From Bipolaris cookei (lineage: Eukaryota; Ascomycota; Dothideomycetes; Pleosporales; Pleosporaceae), in assembly GCA_002286855.1 (NCBI GenBank), contig NRSV01000024.1:186001-250000 (forward strand): a stretch of DNA of 64,000 nucleotides, given 5' to 3'. The position numbers were made by a program, and so were the translations under genes. Positions 11,250 to 22,856 of the stretch are shown piece by piece. Every line of letters starts with the position of its first letter. The stretch's first letter is position 1. Under the pieces are notes generated by a model. It was given only the letters and a program-made list of their open reading frames with translations, did not search any database and was not told the DNA's origin.

Positions 11250-12949
11250 TCACACGACCTCTTCCTCGTTGAGCTTGATGCCCCTCTCAACCAGCCCTTC
11301 AATCCATGAATTGAACTCTTCTCTCATCTCGGCTGGGATCACATGGCCTTGCCCCTTGATAAAGTGTTTCTCAATCTCACCTTGTTGCCAGACATCGTCT
11401 TCTTCCTCAATGCCCAGCCAATTTTCCTTGCCCGTTACTCCCTCGCCTTTCTCGAGACCCCTCCACAAAACTACGCCCAAAGGAAAAGTCAGCATTCGAT
11501 CCTTTGTACCATGGACAACCATGATTCTCTTTTTGCCGATGGTTTGGGCAATTTGCTGCAGTTGCTGGGGGCTTTTGTAATGCCAGCCAGCTGCAATGGC
11601 CTGCAGGATGAAGGGTGCTTTGGAAAAGTACTCTGGGTGCTCGCGTTTCCACATTTCATTTGCAGCAAAGCGGTCCCCGTTGGTCGGGAAGGCCTGGACG
11701 ACAGGTTCCAGGGTGTCTGTTGCGTCTAGCCATTCTTGGGTATATAGATTCTTCTTGACGCCCTCAATCTGGGTATCAAGGGACTTGGGTATGAAGAGAT
11801 TGGCACGGTTCCAGAGGTTTTCTAAGAAGCCCTGCATGGGTCAACTCGTGTGTAGGTTGGCCAAGTGGCAGCAATTGCGGGACCTACTGTGGTTCTGAAG
11901 AGATGTGCAGCTGTTGATACAAGCGACAGGGTGCATATGCGTTCTGGTATCAACATTGCCTATATCATGGTCAGCGCTAAGCCATCTCACAGCCTCTTTG
12001 CTTATCAGGAAAGATTTTTCGCTCAGGTCTTGTCGACTAACACGTAATGGTATCAAGGCAATGCAGGCGCTGCCTGGCGAAGACGTACGGGAAGAGCCGT
12101 GTACAAAGAGGAGCGGAGGGCGTATGAACCGCTGAGATTACAGGGCGAGGCATGGTGTCAGAGAGGACGATGTCGTTTTTTGAGGCGCTTGGCGTCTGCA
12201 GCTGGGGTGTATGTGTGTCGGTTGACGGAACGTCGCGTATCCGGTGTCTGATGGTTGCAGACGGTCGTTGTACGCCTGACGATGCAAATTCAAAAAAACC
12301 ACGACTCACAATCTCCTGGGCAATCATTCCTCCCATGCTGATTCCGATAACGTGCAGATCGCGTTTAGCGGTCCAGCCAACGTGGTCAATAACTTCAATC
12401 AGGTCCTTTGCCATTTCGGACGTCGAGTATCTCGACGTGGGCTTATCCGAATCACCAATGCCGCGGTTGTCGGTCACCAGGCACGAGTACTGGTCGCCCT
12501 TTGTATGGCCAAAATCCTTGGTCTGGCGCTGCCAGGCATACTTCATGCCTCCCAGGCCCATGACCCACTACATGATGTTAAATCTGAAGAGGCTGTGTCG
12601 GAGAGTAAAATAGAAAAAAAAGTGATGTCGGCGTGTTCAGCGACCTGAGACGCCGGGCAGATGTTGAGACGACAAATGCAACCGAAACGAAACGGTGACA
12701 GGAGAGAGGTGATGATTGCTGCATGCCTGAGGTGGCACCCATGTCGAAGGGGAGAGAGTAATGCCGAGAGGTGGGACCACTTACTACCAGGTGTCGAGGG
12801 CCACTGCCGTGAAGCTCATAGGCGACATCAAAAGGCCCGCCTCGGTCTTTGGCGACAGGTACCTTTCCTTGGCTTTGGGGTGTCAGTTGCCAGACGATGT
12901 GGGGGTATTCTGGGTGCTGGGGTAGCTCTTGGGCAGTCATTGGTGCCAT
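11250..12949 (-). CDS. Alpha/beta hydrolase
   Basis: Exons 12949-12785, 12567-12310, 11959-11888 and 11831-11250 give 358 residues. It shows the alpha/beta hydrolase order: the oxyanion region WVMGLGGMKYAW, the DNRGIGDSDKP turn, the nucleophile elbow GISMGGM (Ser), the cap segment FLENLWNRANLFIPKSL, the acid loop VHGTKDRM (Asp) and the catalytic His in GQGHVIPAEM. No signal peptide is seen, so it is probably cytosolic or mitochondrial. The second intron (12309-11960, 350 nt) is long for this genome but both flanking exons match the family. It is divergent from the Zn2Cys6 regulator at 13663, sharing about 710 bp of upstream DNA, which suggests co-regulation. Substrate unknown. Confidence 0.87.
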
Positions 12950-13569
12950 GGCTGGGCGTAAGCTGGTGGGGGTGGAAGCGGGTTAGTTAGTACGCTATGA
13001 AATGTGTGCAGTATGCGTGTTATAGTGGTAAGTAGCATGTAGGTGTACATATGCGTGCAGTAGTAGTGCAATTGTGCATAGCAGTGGCGCAGCGGCAACA
13101 GACTTGTGGCGTAGTAGGCGGTAGCAGGTTCCGTGGATGGTGCATGGATGGATGCTGTTTGTGTATATGTCGATGCGTAGGGCAGACTTACTAGGCGGTT
13201 GTATGGTTATGGCGGTATTAGGGTACAACGTGCGCAATGTGCAGAGAAAGAGGGTTTGGGGCGGGGATGGATTGTGCGACTCGGACCAGAAGTGGCGGAC
13301 GTCATTTGTGTTGGCCGGGCCGGGCTGCGACAGTCAGCCTCAGGTGGCAGTGGATGCGATGCGCACTTGCGTTTCACCTTTCGCCAGCAACTGGCGGCCC
13401 CTACGCATACTACGCATGGCCCCCCGCCGATCTGCCCTCTTGCTCCCTGCATGGCCTCCCGAAAGACGACGACGACAAAAAAAACAACGACTACCACGAT
13501 TTTTATTTTCTGACGATTACAACGATCAATTCCTGTCCCTAACGACACTGTTGCCGGCGCTGCCGCCTG

Positions 13570-13613
13570 CAGCCACAGCTACAGCCACAACCACAGCCAC
13601 AGCCACAGCCACA
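13570..13613 (+). repeat. CCACAG-type microsatellite
   Basis: Imperfect hexamer array (AGCCAC/ACAGCC units) about 50 bp upstream of the Zn2Cys6 gene start, so in its promoter or 5' leader. Confidence 0.8.
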
Positions 13614-13662
13614 CTCACTACCACGCCATAGCAGTACGACAATCTCCACTCCCACCTCCACC

Positions 13663-16600
13663 ATGGACCCCTCGCACTCCGGCTTCTACGTCGGTGGTAC
13701 CCCCATGATGAATTCCCAGCCGCCGCGCATCTTTGGCAGCGGCACCTTTGACGCCTCGCAAATGCCCTCCGCCAACATGTTTGCTCATGACGACTTGGAC
13801 GACCACAACGATGGAAGCGATGCCAAAAGGCGCCGGATTGCACGGGTACGCACCCTCGCCCGCCCACGCAGCCAGACACACAGCTGGACGCGGCATCCCA
13901 TGTTGGTGCTGACTGGTGCTGCAGGCATGCGACATGTGTCGCAAGAAGAAGATCAAGTGTGATGGCAAGATGCCTTCGTGTACACATTGCCAAAACTACA
14001 AGACCGAGTGCATATTCACTCAGGTCGAGAAGAAGCGACAGCCGCCAAAGGGGTGCGTTCCTCCCCTCTTCCTGCCACTGCTATGGCATTGCCCCTTGTG
14101 CGACACGACAACTAGCTGACTGTGCCTAGCGCCAAGTACATCGAGGGTCTCGAGAACCGCCTCGCACGCATGGAGTCGCTCATGAGACTCTCCGGTATCC
14201 TCCCCGAGGACGACGACGGCAGCACAGACCTGGCCATGCTCGAGAAGCGTCTCGAGGCACGCGCCGGACGGTCGGCTACCCCCAGAACAAGCAGCATTCA
14301 CGAGCGGAGACCCTCCGTAGCACCCCACTCCGCCCCATCAATGGCCAGTGATGCACCCACACACGCAGCCTTACCCAGCCCTACGAGTGGAACTGCTTCT
14401 CCCAGTCCCGACGATCAACCTGCCGAGGCAAAGGACAAAGACGAGGATGCCCTGGCCGAGATGATGTGCTCCTTGGTCACAAACAACTGCGGCGAGACAA
14501 GATACATTGGTATGTCTTAGCTCACAATCATGCCTGCTCTTTACTAACCACTAACCCGCCTAGGTTCCTCGTCCGGCTTCTCCATCTTCTCGCCCAAGGG
14601 TATCCAATGGGTCAACGATAAGACGGGCGACAACTCGTTCCGTGACATGATCTCCACAGCTGCTGTCGAAGACAACAAATGGATACAATGGCGACCGGAC
14701 GTCTTTCAGGACATCTTTAAACGGCGCGTCTACAAGCCGTTACCACCCAAGCACGAAGCTATGTCCCTGCTCAAGGATTACTTTGAAAACTTCAACTGCA
14801 TGTTCCCCCTATTTCACGAACCCACCTTTATGCATCTCGTCGACAAACATTATTCCAAAGACCCCTACGAAGGCTCGGGCTGGTGGGCAAGTTTGAACGT
14901 AGCCTTGGCTTTCGCCCATCGACTACGCGTCATGAGCAATCTCGTGCCTGCAGAGGAGGACGAAAAGGCTTGGCAGTATCTTAAGAACGCAATGAGCGTC
15001 ATGGTCGAGCTCACTATGCGCAACACTGATTTGCTCAGCGTGCAGGCTTTATTGGGAGTAGTAAGCAACTCAGAGCAACCCCAGTCCCTACCAACCATCC
15101 ACCTAATACTGTATAGGGTCTCTTTTTGCTAGGAACACCCAATCCCCAACCCACCTATTTCTTCGTCGCGACTGCCATGCGGCTGGCACACAGCATTGGT
15201 CTCCATAAGAAGGGCGCCAATTTTAGCCTCAACGCCGCAGAAGTTGAGCAGCGAAGGCGTGTCTTCTGGATTGCCTACATGCTTGACAAAGAGTAAGCCC
15301 CATACTGCATCCACCTGTTTCCTTGTATACTTGATTGACCCTGCAAAGCATCTGTCTACGTTCTGGTAGACCCCCCGTGCAAGATGATGATGACATGAAT
15401 GTCGAGCTACCAAGCGAGACGCCACCCGACAACATTGGCAACATCCCACTCGCTGATGGCAAGGGCACTATGAACCTCTTCCGTCTCATGTGCACCTTTG
15501 CCGTAATCCAGAGCAAAGTCTACAAGGGCCTGTACTCAGTTAAGGCTTCCAAGCAAACTGATGGCGAACTTCTCAATACCATTGGCGAGTTGGATAAGGA
15601 ACTCGAAGCCTGGAAAGACGGCATACCCCTCGAGTTCCGCCCAGAACATGACATTAAAGCATCACACACGCCCCTCATCCTCCAGGTTGCTGTGCTACAT
15701 CTCGGCTATTACAACTGTTTAACTACTATCCACCGTATGAGTGTCCACCACGGATATTGGACCAGCCGACTCTCAAACTTTGCCATTCAAGGTTTGAATG
15801 CACGACCCCTGAACCCCAGGGTCTTCATGTCGGCCCAGCTCTGTGTGCAGGCTGCTCGTGCGTCCATTCACTTGCTCAAGTACATACCAAAGGGTGACTT
15901 GTCATGTGTTTGGCTAGTAATCTACTTCCCCGTCACGGCACTCGTCACACTCTTTGCAAATATTCTCCAAAATCCACAGGATACCCGGTCGCGATCCGAT
16001 CTCAAACTCATGAAGTTGGTTGTCAACTTCTTGAATATGCTCAATGACGAACAAGGAAGTGGCAGTGTGAAGCGCATGTGTACCGTTTGCGCCGAATTTG
16101 AGCGAATTGCAGCTACTGTGTTAGAAAAAGCTGATCGCGAGCATGCGTCACGGCGGAAGAGGAAACAAGGCGACAGCGAACAAGACGCACAAATTGAAGC
16201 CACAGCTGCCGAGTTGCTCTCCACTGGCCGTAATAACCACTCATCACCGCAGCAGGCAACCACACCGCAAAACACCAATGCATCCGAGGGCTTAATCTTC
16301 AACCCAGACTTCCACGGCTTCAACGAGGTATGTTTGACCAGCTTTTGCATGACACAAAGCTAACATTTTCAGCCATTTCCCTTTTCGCCAAACTTTACCC
16401 ATGCATCATTGCAGCCCAACGTCCAAATGAGCCAGTATGGCTCGCCTGGCATTACCGCACAAATGCTACAGCAACAGCAAAGTCTACCTATGACAAATGG
16501 TGCTGACGTGAACGGCATAAGTTCTAGCATTAATGCAATGGCTGCCATGGGTCAGTTTGAGCAGACCTTCAACAACGTTCCACAAGATTTGTGGAAAATG

Positions 16601-16759
16601 CCCATGACACTTGAATGGGATTGGGCAGATATGACCGGCGGCTTCTCAAGTTACGAGGACGGTATAAGCACGAATGGTGTTCTTCCGGACTTTGCGAACA
16701 GCACTGGCCATGGAACCAGTGAATTCAACCAAAGTGCTATGAACGGCGGACGCCGATGA
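13663..16759 (+). CDS. Zn2Cys6 transcription factor with fungal-specific regulatory domain
   Basis: Seven exons: 13663-13845, 13925-14052, 14130-14509, 14564-15060, 15117-15292, 15349-16327 and 16373-16759, giving 909 residues. Residues about 62-90 form the binuclear zinc cluster (ACDMCRKKKIKCDGKMPSCT, then HC...C) after a basic KRRRIAR run. A coiled-coil linker follows (AKYIEGLENRLARMESLM), then a Ser/Pro-rich region, then the Fungal_trans domain (FENFNCMFPLFHEPTF, MRLAHSIGLHKK, RRRVFWIAYMLDKDICLRSG). The C-terminus is Gln/Asn/Met-rich, typical of activation regions. It should bind a CGG-type site in the nucleus. It is transcribed away from the alpha/beta hydrolase at 12949. The target pathway cannot be read from sequence. 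Confidence 0.93.
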
Positions 16760-17299
16760 TGGGATTTCGGATCCATTACCACACATACTTGCTTTTTTAA
16801 CAACTGTACAACATACACGATTACGTGGCCTAGGTGGGTGTCACAAGGGCGCTTCATCGTGGTCAAGGAGTTGCTTGTTGGATCCTTTCAGGGATTTTTG
16901 CTAGCATGCTGCATTTTCCCAACTGCATATAATACCACGGAAGCTCATGACACTAAATTTTAAGTACCAAGTATACAGGTTTGTAATATATACAACACAT
17001 TTATTGTGCTCGGCGCTTGTCCAATGGTGGCTTATGCGCGCGCCCACATTTAGTGGAAACCAAGACCGGTGGTCTTCGTCGGCGCCAGACTAGGGCGCGC
17101 CACCAAGGCCATAGTTGTAGGATCTTCAATGTACGGTTTCGTAACTATGATGCTGCAGATTTCTTGCTCCGATTTACATATACTTGATTGTTCATCCTGT
17201 CGCATGCCTGTCTCCTTTGTTTCAATGCTGGTATCTCCGACTTCTCTCGACTACAAATATTACTACCGTGCTGTTTGATACAGCTGTCAGTGAATCATC

Positions 17300-18191
17300 A
17301 TGCTCAATATCACAGCCTTACTGTCCACCCTGATCACGGCAAACCATATCTTGTCGTACCACAATGTGCTTGATTCGTTTGGTCATGTCAGTGTCCGTAA
17401 CCCCAAGACAAACACGACCTTTTTCATCGCATTACAGCTCGGTATACAAACATTTCGGTTTCTGTGATGCGTCTCTGCTTCTTTTCTTTTTGTATATGTT
17501 TACTTCTTCTCACATTTGCCCAGGCCCAGCGGTAGTCTCCAGCCCCTCAGACATTGGCGAGTATCTGATTTCGGATGGGTCGCCAGTAAACGGCACAGAA
17601 AGTGGCTACGCGGAGCGCTATATCCATAGCGAGATTCTCAAAAGATATCCAGATATAAATGCCGTTGTACACAGCCACGCAGAGGACGTCCTTCCCTTCA
17701 CCGTCATCGACACACCACTTGAGCCTGTCTACCACATGGCAGGTTTCCTTGGAAACTCGGTCCCCATATTCGACATTGAGAACGCGTACCAAGAAACCGA
17801 TCCACGAGACTTACTCGTCAACAGCCCCAGACTAGGTGCGGCACTCGCACAAACCTTTGGCGTCAACGAAACCCAACCCACCAGTCCAGCACACGGCACG
17901 GTTCTGCAGCGCGGTCATGGTTTCGTTACCGTAGGAACGAGCATCGAGCAGGTCACAGATTTCGCTTACTATGCTGCCAGTAATGCTCGCGTTCAAACAA
18001 AGGCGCTTTTGTTGGTAAATGCTGCGCATGGTGATGGTGGTATAAAGTATCTAAGCGAGCAGGAAAGAAAGGCCACGGCGGAAATGAATTCTTGGATTGT
18101 TTTTAAGCCGTGGAAGCAGTGGGTGCGCGAGGTGGAGAGGAGCGGGAGATTTGTAAATGAGTTGGGGACGCCGCCTACAGGGGAAGCGTAA
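17300..18191 (+). CDS. Class II aldolase/adducin family protein
   Basis: Two exons, 17300-17441 and 17524-18191, give 269 residues; an in-frame TGA at 17291 fixes the ORF start. The first exon carries the family start (LITANHILSYHNVLDSFGHV). The zinc site is visible as VVHSHAED (two His) and RGHGFVTVG (third His). A conserved block YAERYIHSEILKRYPDINA precedes it. Bacterial relatives split sugar phosphates to dihydroxyacetone phosphate; fungal members are mostly uncharacterised, so only a metal-dependent aldolase/epimerase-like role is inferred. It lies 540 bp downstream of the Zn2Cys6 gene on the same strand. Confidence 0.87.
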
Positions 18192-18654
18192 GCTATGGAC
18201 CGAGTGTCTAATAAAATTTTGGAACAAATTGATCGTTTATATATGCCCAAGTTGATACAATCATATAGGCAAAACTCAGGGTTCGTGATGCAGTTCATGG
18301 TGTTGAGGTTTGGCCCACAACGCACGTGGCGTTAGCGTGCCGCAGCTGCATCCAACGACGTCAACGCAGTTTCGCATCCCGGAATCTTGCGCCCGAATCT
18401 CCTTGCCTTTTATTTATTCCGTCCCACCGCGTTTCCTGTGCCACAGCTCCAGGCCACAATCTATGAAGCTGTGCTCCTGAACACATACATCTAGTTCCCG
18501 CCCCCCCCCCGGAAAACGACTATCGGCGCACGCGACCACATACAGCACTAGCGGCGTGATCGGCTTGCGCGTGCCTAACTCAAGACCGCCTGTCGTCGGC
18601 GGTACCCGTTTGTTCCCTGTTCCTCTCTCCCGCCTCGCCCACATCTTGCCAGCA
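18192..18654. other. Intergenic with a C homopolymer
   Basis: Contains the 3' flank of the aldolase gene and the presumed promoter of the SNARE gene, including a C homopolymer near 18500. An open frame extends upstream to 18556 in the SNARE frame but lacks the family signature. Confidence 0.4.
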
Positions 18655-19806
18655 ATGCCGTCGCTCAAAATCTCCATTCCGGAGACGCACGAAGAGACTC
18701 CTGAGCACAGCAAAGCGTATACCGCCTACACCATCAAGATTGAGCATCCCTTTCCACGCGCGGCAACCATCGTATCCAAACGCTACTCTGACTTTTGCGC
18801 TCTGGACAACGCACTCCGCTCAGAAGTCGGCGCTGCACCACCCACTGCGCTGCCCCCTAAATCATGGCTCGGCGGTTTCCTTGGCCTAGGCAACACCAGC
18901 AGCTCGCCAGAAAACATCGAAAAGCGACGTGCAGGTCTTGAAGCCTACTTGCGCGCCATTGAGACGGCAGAAGACGGGCGGTGGCGCGTCTCCAAAGCGT
19001 ACAAGACATTTCTGGGGTTAGGCGATAGAGACACGAGCAACGGGAAAAAGGCTAGCAATCTGCCTGGATCCCAGTTTGGCAAGGACAGAGTGAGAGATAG
19101 TTCGGACTGGCTAGACAAGCATGCAGAGCTCAAGAGCAACCTGCAAGACGCACGGCGCTGGCTGACGAAGCGTGAACAAGCCACAGCCGCCACCGCGCAA
19201 CACGAAGCCGCAGCGAACGCAAAGAAGAGTCTCGTCCGAGCCAGCACCCTCATTTCCGCCCTCGATGAAGGGCTCGCACGCCTGAGTGGAAACAGCACCG
19301 ACGAATGGAGCGGCGAGAAACTCGGCCAGGGCGAGCTCCGCAGACGAAGAGACGTAGTCAGCGGTCTGCGCAAGGAGCGTGACGGCCTTGAATCCGTCCT
19401 CAACAGTATGGCCGTCAAGGCCGCAATGTCCGGCTCCGGTTCCTCGGCCACACCGTCGACCTCCTCAGCCGCTGTAACTGAGTCCCAAAAAGCAGGACTC
19501 TTCAAGGGTGCTGCTTCAGCTAAGCCCTCGGGTCGCCGTGTCCTGGGTGCCCCGGCCCAGGAAACAGATCGAACGCGCGAGTTGGATAACGAGGGTGTCC
19601 TGCAACTCCAACAGCAAATCATCAAAGAGCAAGATGAAGATCTCGTTGATTTGACTACAATCGTGCGCCGCATGAAAGAAATGGGCGTGCAGATTAATGC
19701 CGAGCTCGTCGAACAGAACGCTATGCTGGGCTTGTTTGAAGAGGATGTTCAGCGTGTTGATGGCAAGATCAAGATTGCGAAGAAGAGGATTGAGAAGATT
19801 AGGTAG
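18655..19806 (+). CDS. vam7: Vam7-like PX-domain Qc-SNARE
   Basis: Single exon of 383 residues; I start at MPSLKISIPETHEE, which begins the PX domain directly. Residues about 3-125 are the PX domain (AYTIKIEHPF, SKRYSDFCALDNALR, PPKSWLGGFLG, RRAGLEAYLRAI), which binds PI3P on the vacuole. A helical middle region follows, then the SNARE motif at about 320-383 (QIIKEQDEDLVDLTTIVRRM... AELVEQNAMLGLFEED) with the zero-layer Gln in EQN. There is no transmembrane segment, as in yeast Vam7. It should act in homotypic vacuole and endosome-vacuole fusion with the HOPS tether. Confidence 0.9.
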   Translation: MPSLKISIPETHEETPEHSKAYTAYTIKIEHPFPRAATIVSKRYSDFCALDNALRSEVGAAPPTALPPKSWLGGFLGLGNTSSSPENIEKRRAGLEAYLRAIETAEDGRWRVSKAYKTFLGLGDRDTSNGKKASNLPGSQFGKDRVRDSSDWLDKHAELKSNLQDARRWLTKREQATAATAQHEAAANAKKSLVRASTLISALDEGLARLSGNSTDEWSGEKLGQGELRRRRDVVSGLRKERDGLESVLNSMAVKAAMSGSGSSATPSTSSAAVTESQKAGLFKGAASAKPSGRRVLGAPAQETDRTRELDNEGVLQLQQQIIKEQDEDLVDLTTIVRRMKEMGVQINAELVEQNAMLGLFEEDVQRVDGKIKIAKKRIEKIR

Positions 19807-20184
19807 GACATTTACGCTCGTATGCATGCATGGTGGATTGGTTTGCATTTTTTTGGGTCTGCCTGGATCACTCGCTTTTTTTGTTGACCATGTCTCTTTG
19901 ATCACATATATGGAGTTTTTGGGTTAGCCAGTGGCGTTGTTTTGGAAAATGTGACATGGATAACTAAGTTAATATAATGAATGATACCCCTTTTTTGCAT
20001 TGGCAACTATACATGGTTGTGTACGACTTTATAATTTTTTTCCCAGGTGCATTTTGCAAGCTTCTCGAAAACAAATGGAGAAGGAAAAGGTTAATTCAAG
20101 AGGGAAAAAAATCACAAAGGCATCATGCAATCAAAAAGTACCATTTACGCTAAAACTATCAAAGATGCCCTCTCTTACAGCATC

Positions 20185-21754
20185 CTAATCAGTACCATCA
20201 CCCAATCTCATAGTACTCAAGTTTCTCGACCGAATCTTCAAGATATGATCCACCGCCTCAATCAGATGCGGCACAAACTTTGCCGGGTTTTCAGTTGCAG
20301 GAAAATGGCCCAAGTCAGGCATGACCTTGTGCACTGCACCTGGTATCTTGTCCGCCGTCTTTTGCGACATTTCGGGCGTGTTTGACCAGTCATACTCGCC
20401 CGTCAGCATGTACACGGGGCAGCTCTGCGTGTCTATCGATGCAACGCGGGATCGGCCGTCCCAGCCGCCAAAGTAGAAGTCGAGGTCGCCGTGGAAGATC
20501 TAGGGAAGGGTTAGACAGTAAATAGGTAGTCGAGGGAAAACTTTGAAAATTTTCGTACCCCATAAGCTTGAGCACTATATGTATGCCATATCAGTTGTTT
20601 GTTCGCCTTGGGTGCAGTGGGAGCCATCATCTAACAACACGTTAGCTCCTATTTTTTTTTTCTTACTCAGACATGCTCGTTACGCACGCCATAAACCCAC
20701 TCCGGGTTGAACAATGACTGGTTGACGTATGGAGAGCGATCGTGCCATTGACGCTCCATGTTAATATATTCTGAACTGCAGCCATTGTCAGCATGGGGAG
20801 CCTGCTGCATTCCTGGTTTTTGCCTACCCTTGCAGAGGAATAGTACCAATTGCACCGACTTCTCTGTGACGAGTGGCAACTGCAAGGCAGACCTGACCAG
20901 CCATACTGGCACCGCAAATAATCGGCCTGCGCAGACCCAACTTTTTTACAAAAGCAGCAATGATGCCCACGTAGCTGTCTTCGGTGTTTGTATGTGCCGA
21001 GGCATTCTTGGTAGGGAAGCTGCGTCCATGGCCGGGCAAGTCAAACGCAAACATGGTGCACTTTTTACGCATACGTATGTCGTTCATAACACCATGGTAT
21101 TGTCGACTGTCGCTGCCGGCGGTATGCAGAAAGACAATGGGTTGCTTGCCTTCGCCCGAGTACTCGTAAAATACCTTACTTTGTTACCAAATTGCAGCGT
21201 CAGTATGTCTTATGTATCAAGTTGCAAAGGAAACATGCGTACCATCGTCCCCAAACTGGAGCTTTCAGATATATGTACTTTCCGGTAAGAAAGTCATTGT
21301 CGATTTCAGCCTGCTCCTCCTCGGCAAGTGGACCGCAGTGGGCTTCGTGAATGAGTTCAAGGACACGTCTCCAGACATGAGTCCATTGTGCAAAGGCCGT
21401 CTGGTCGCCCAGAACCTCGATACCTTTTTGCTTAATGTTCATGCCGAACATGCCCCAGTAGCTTTGGTAGGGCATGGCTGGGACTGGTTTGAAGTGCTGC
21501 TCCCATTGCTCGGGAAGTGCTGAAAGGGTGAATAGAGCGTCCTTGGAAGTGCCATTGTTGGCTTTTGCGCTGCCGTTGGTAACAGTGATGAGGAGCGTGT
21601 TATCAGAAGCACTTGACTTGATGCCAAACGACACTGGCTTGTCAATAGCATCTGAAGTGACAAAAGCTTTCAGTTGGTCGTCAGATTGAAGGAGCTTGGA
21701 TAGCGTGTCTGAAGTTCCCTTCAAAGCCGTAGTCAGGTCAGACCAGTCAGACAT
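20185..21754 (-). CDS. Alpha/beta hydrolase with N-terminal SCP2-like extension
   Basis: Exons 21754-21243, 21178-20828, 20775-20688, 20630-20559 and 20499-20185 give 445 residues. Residues about 1-170 resemble an SCP2-like or regulatory module (WSDLTTALKGTSDTLSKLL... NTLLITVTNGSA). The hydrolase core follows: VFYEYSGEGKQPIVFLHTAG, the FDLPGHGRS turn, the nucleophile elbow CGASMAGQ (Ser), MLTGEYDWSNTPEM (Asp) and DLGHFPATENPAKF (His). No secretion signal is seen. Close relatives are annotated only as alpha/beta hydrolases; the substrate is unknown. All four introns are 50-65 nt. Confidence 0.86.
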
Positions 21755-22496
21755 GGTGGTTCACGAGATGTAATGAAGTCGCTGTAAATTCCCAGGACAG
21801 ATAGCACAGAAAACGAGGACAGATAAAGTACAAAGTGACAGCGCCCTCTGGGTATATAACAACGCGTGAATCCCAGCACCACCTGCGCGGAGCTAGCTAG
21901 CTACAGAGCTATAGGGAGGGGTAGCCTGCAATGCGGGGTCGGTGATGCACACGTGGGTGTATATCTCGACTTCGCTCGTCATTGTTGCTGGCTCTGACCG
22001 GAATCGGACGACTGACTGGTGCCGCGTGTTCTGATGGGGAGGCGGACAATGCTGGATCCTCTAGCGCAACCGGGTCGAGGTCAAAAGAGGTGGATAGCAC
22101 TGACACGACGGTGCTAAGCTCAACTCATCTCGGCGCACCTCATCCCCCACCTCACAAGCACAGCGCCTATTACTTACCTTGTTTTAACTCACCGGGATAA
22201 ACACAGCACCAAGCATTGAAATTGTATACTGAGTAGAGAAACGTGAGAAGAAGTGAGTATTATGAGATACCTGGTACTGGTATGCGAGGCGTCGACTATA
22301 CATGAGAGAAAAAAAGAGATGGCGCTTGTTGTTGCGTCTGGTGAATTGCAAGGAATATGTGCTACCGTCAACCACCCACTCCCCATGCACCAACATCTTA
22401 TGTGATTCATAACCTCATTTGAAAAAGTAGAAAGTAAGCCCCCCAGAAAGTGGTATCCTCGCTCGCGCTTCCAAATGCAAACATGACTTTCCCATA
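21755..22496. other. Intergenic between alpha/beta hydrolase and the 3' side of EB1
   Basis: Holds the promoter of the hydrolase on the minus strand and downstream DNA of the EB1 gene. No separate gene recognised. Confidence 0.4.
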
Positions 22497-22856
22497 TCAG
22501 AGCGTGTTCTTCTCTAGAGACCCGGAAGACCCGGCAGACAGAGGAGATGAAATGGATTCTAAAGAGTCGGTAGGCGTGAACAATCCAACAGATGCCGTGG
22601 ATTCCGCAGATGCATAAGACGAAGCAGACAATGGAGATCCCGTAAACACGGAGACTCTCAGAATACCGCTGCCTTGTCGAGATCCAGTCGCGTCTGCAGG
22701 GTCGACACCTTTGGCACGCATGTTGACTTTGGCCGCTCCAGTAGCCCCAGTGGAACCGCACCCCCTAGACGCCTCCAATAACGCTTCAGCATCCAATATG
22801 GCCTGTCTGAGTTCCTTCCGCATCTTGTCCGGGGCATCAGGAGGACCACCGCCCGT

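Noticed and set aside
18945..19673. 242-codon open frame antisense to the Vam7-like gene
   Set aside because: Ser/Arg-rich shadow of a GC-rich coding exon, with no family signature; the sense frame has PX and SNARE domains.
22189..22761. 190-codon minus-strand frame downstream of EB1
   Set aside because: Composition is Cys/His/Ile-rich without any recognisable domain, and it overlaps the in-frame extension discussed in the findings.
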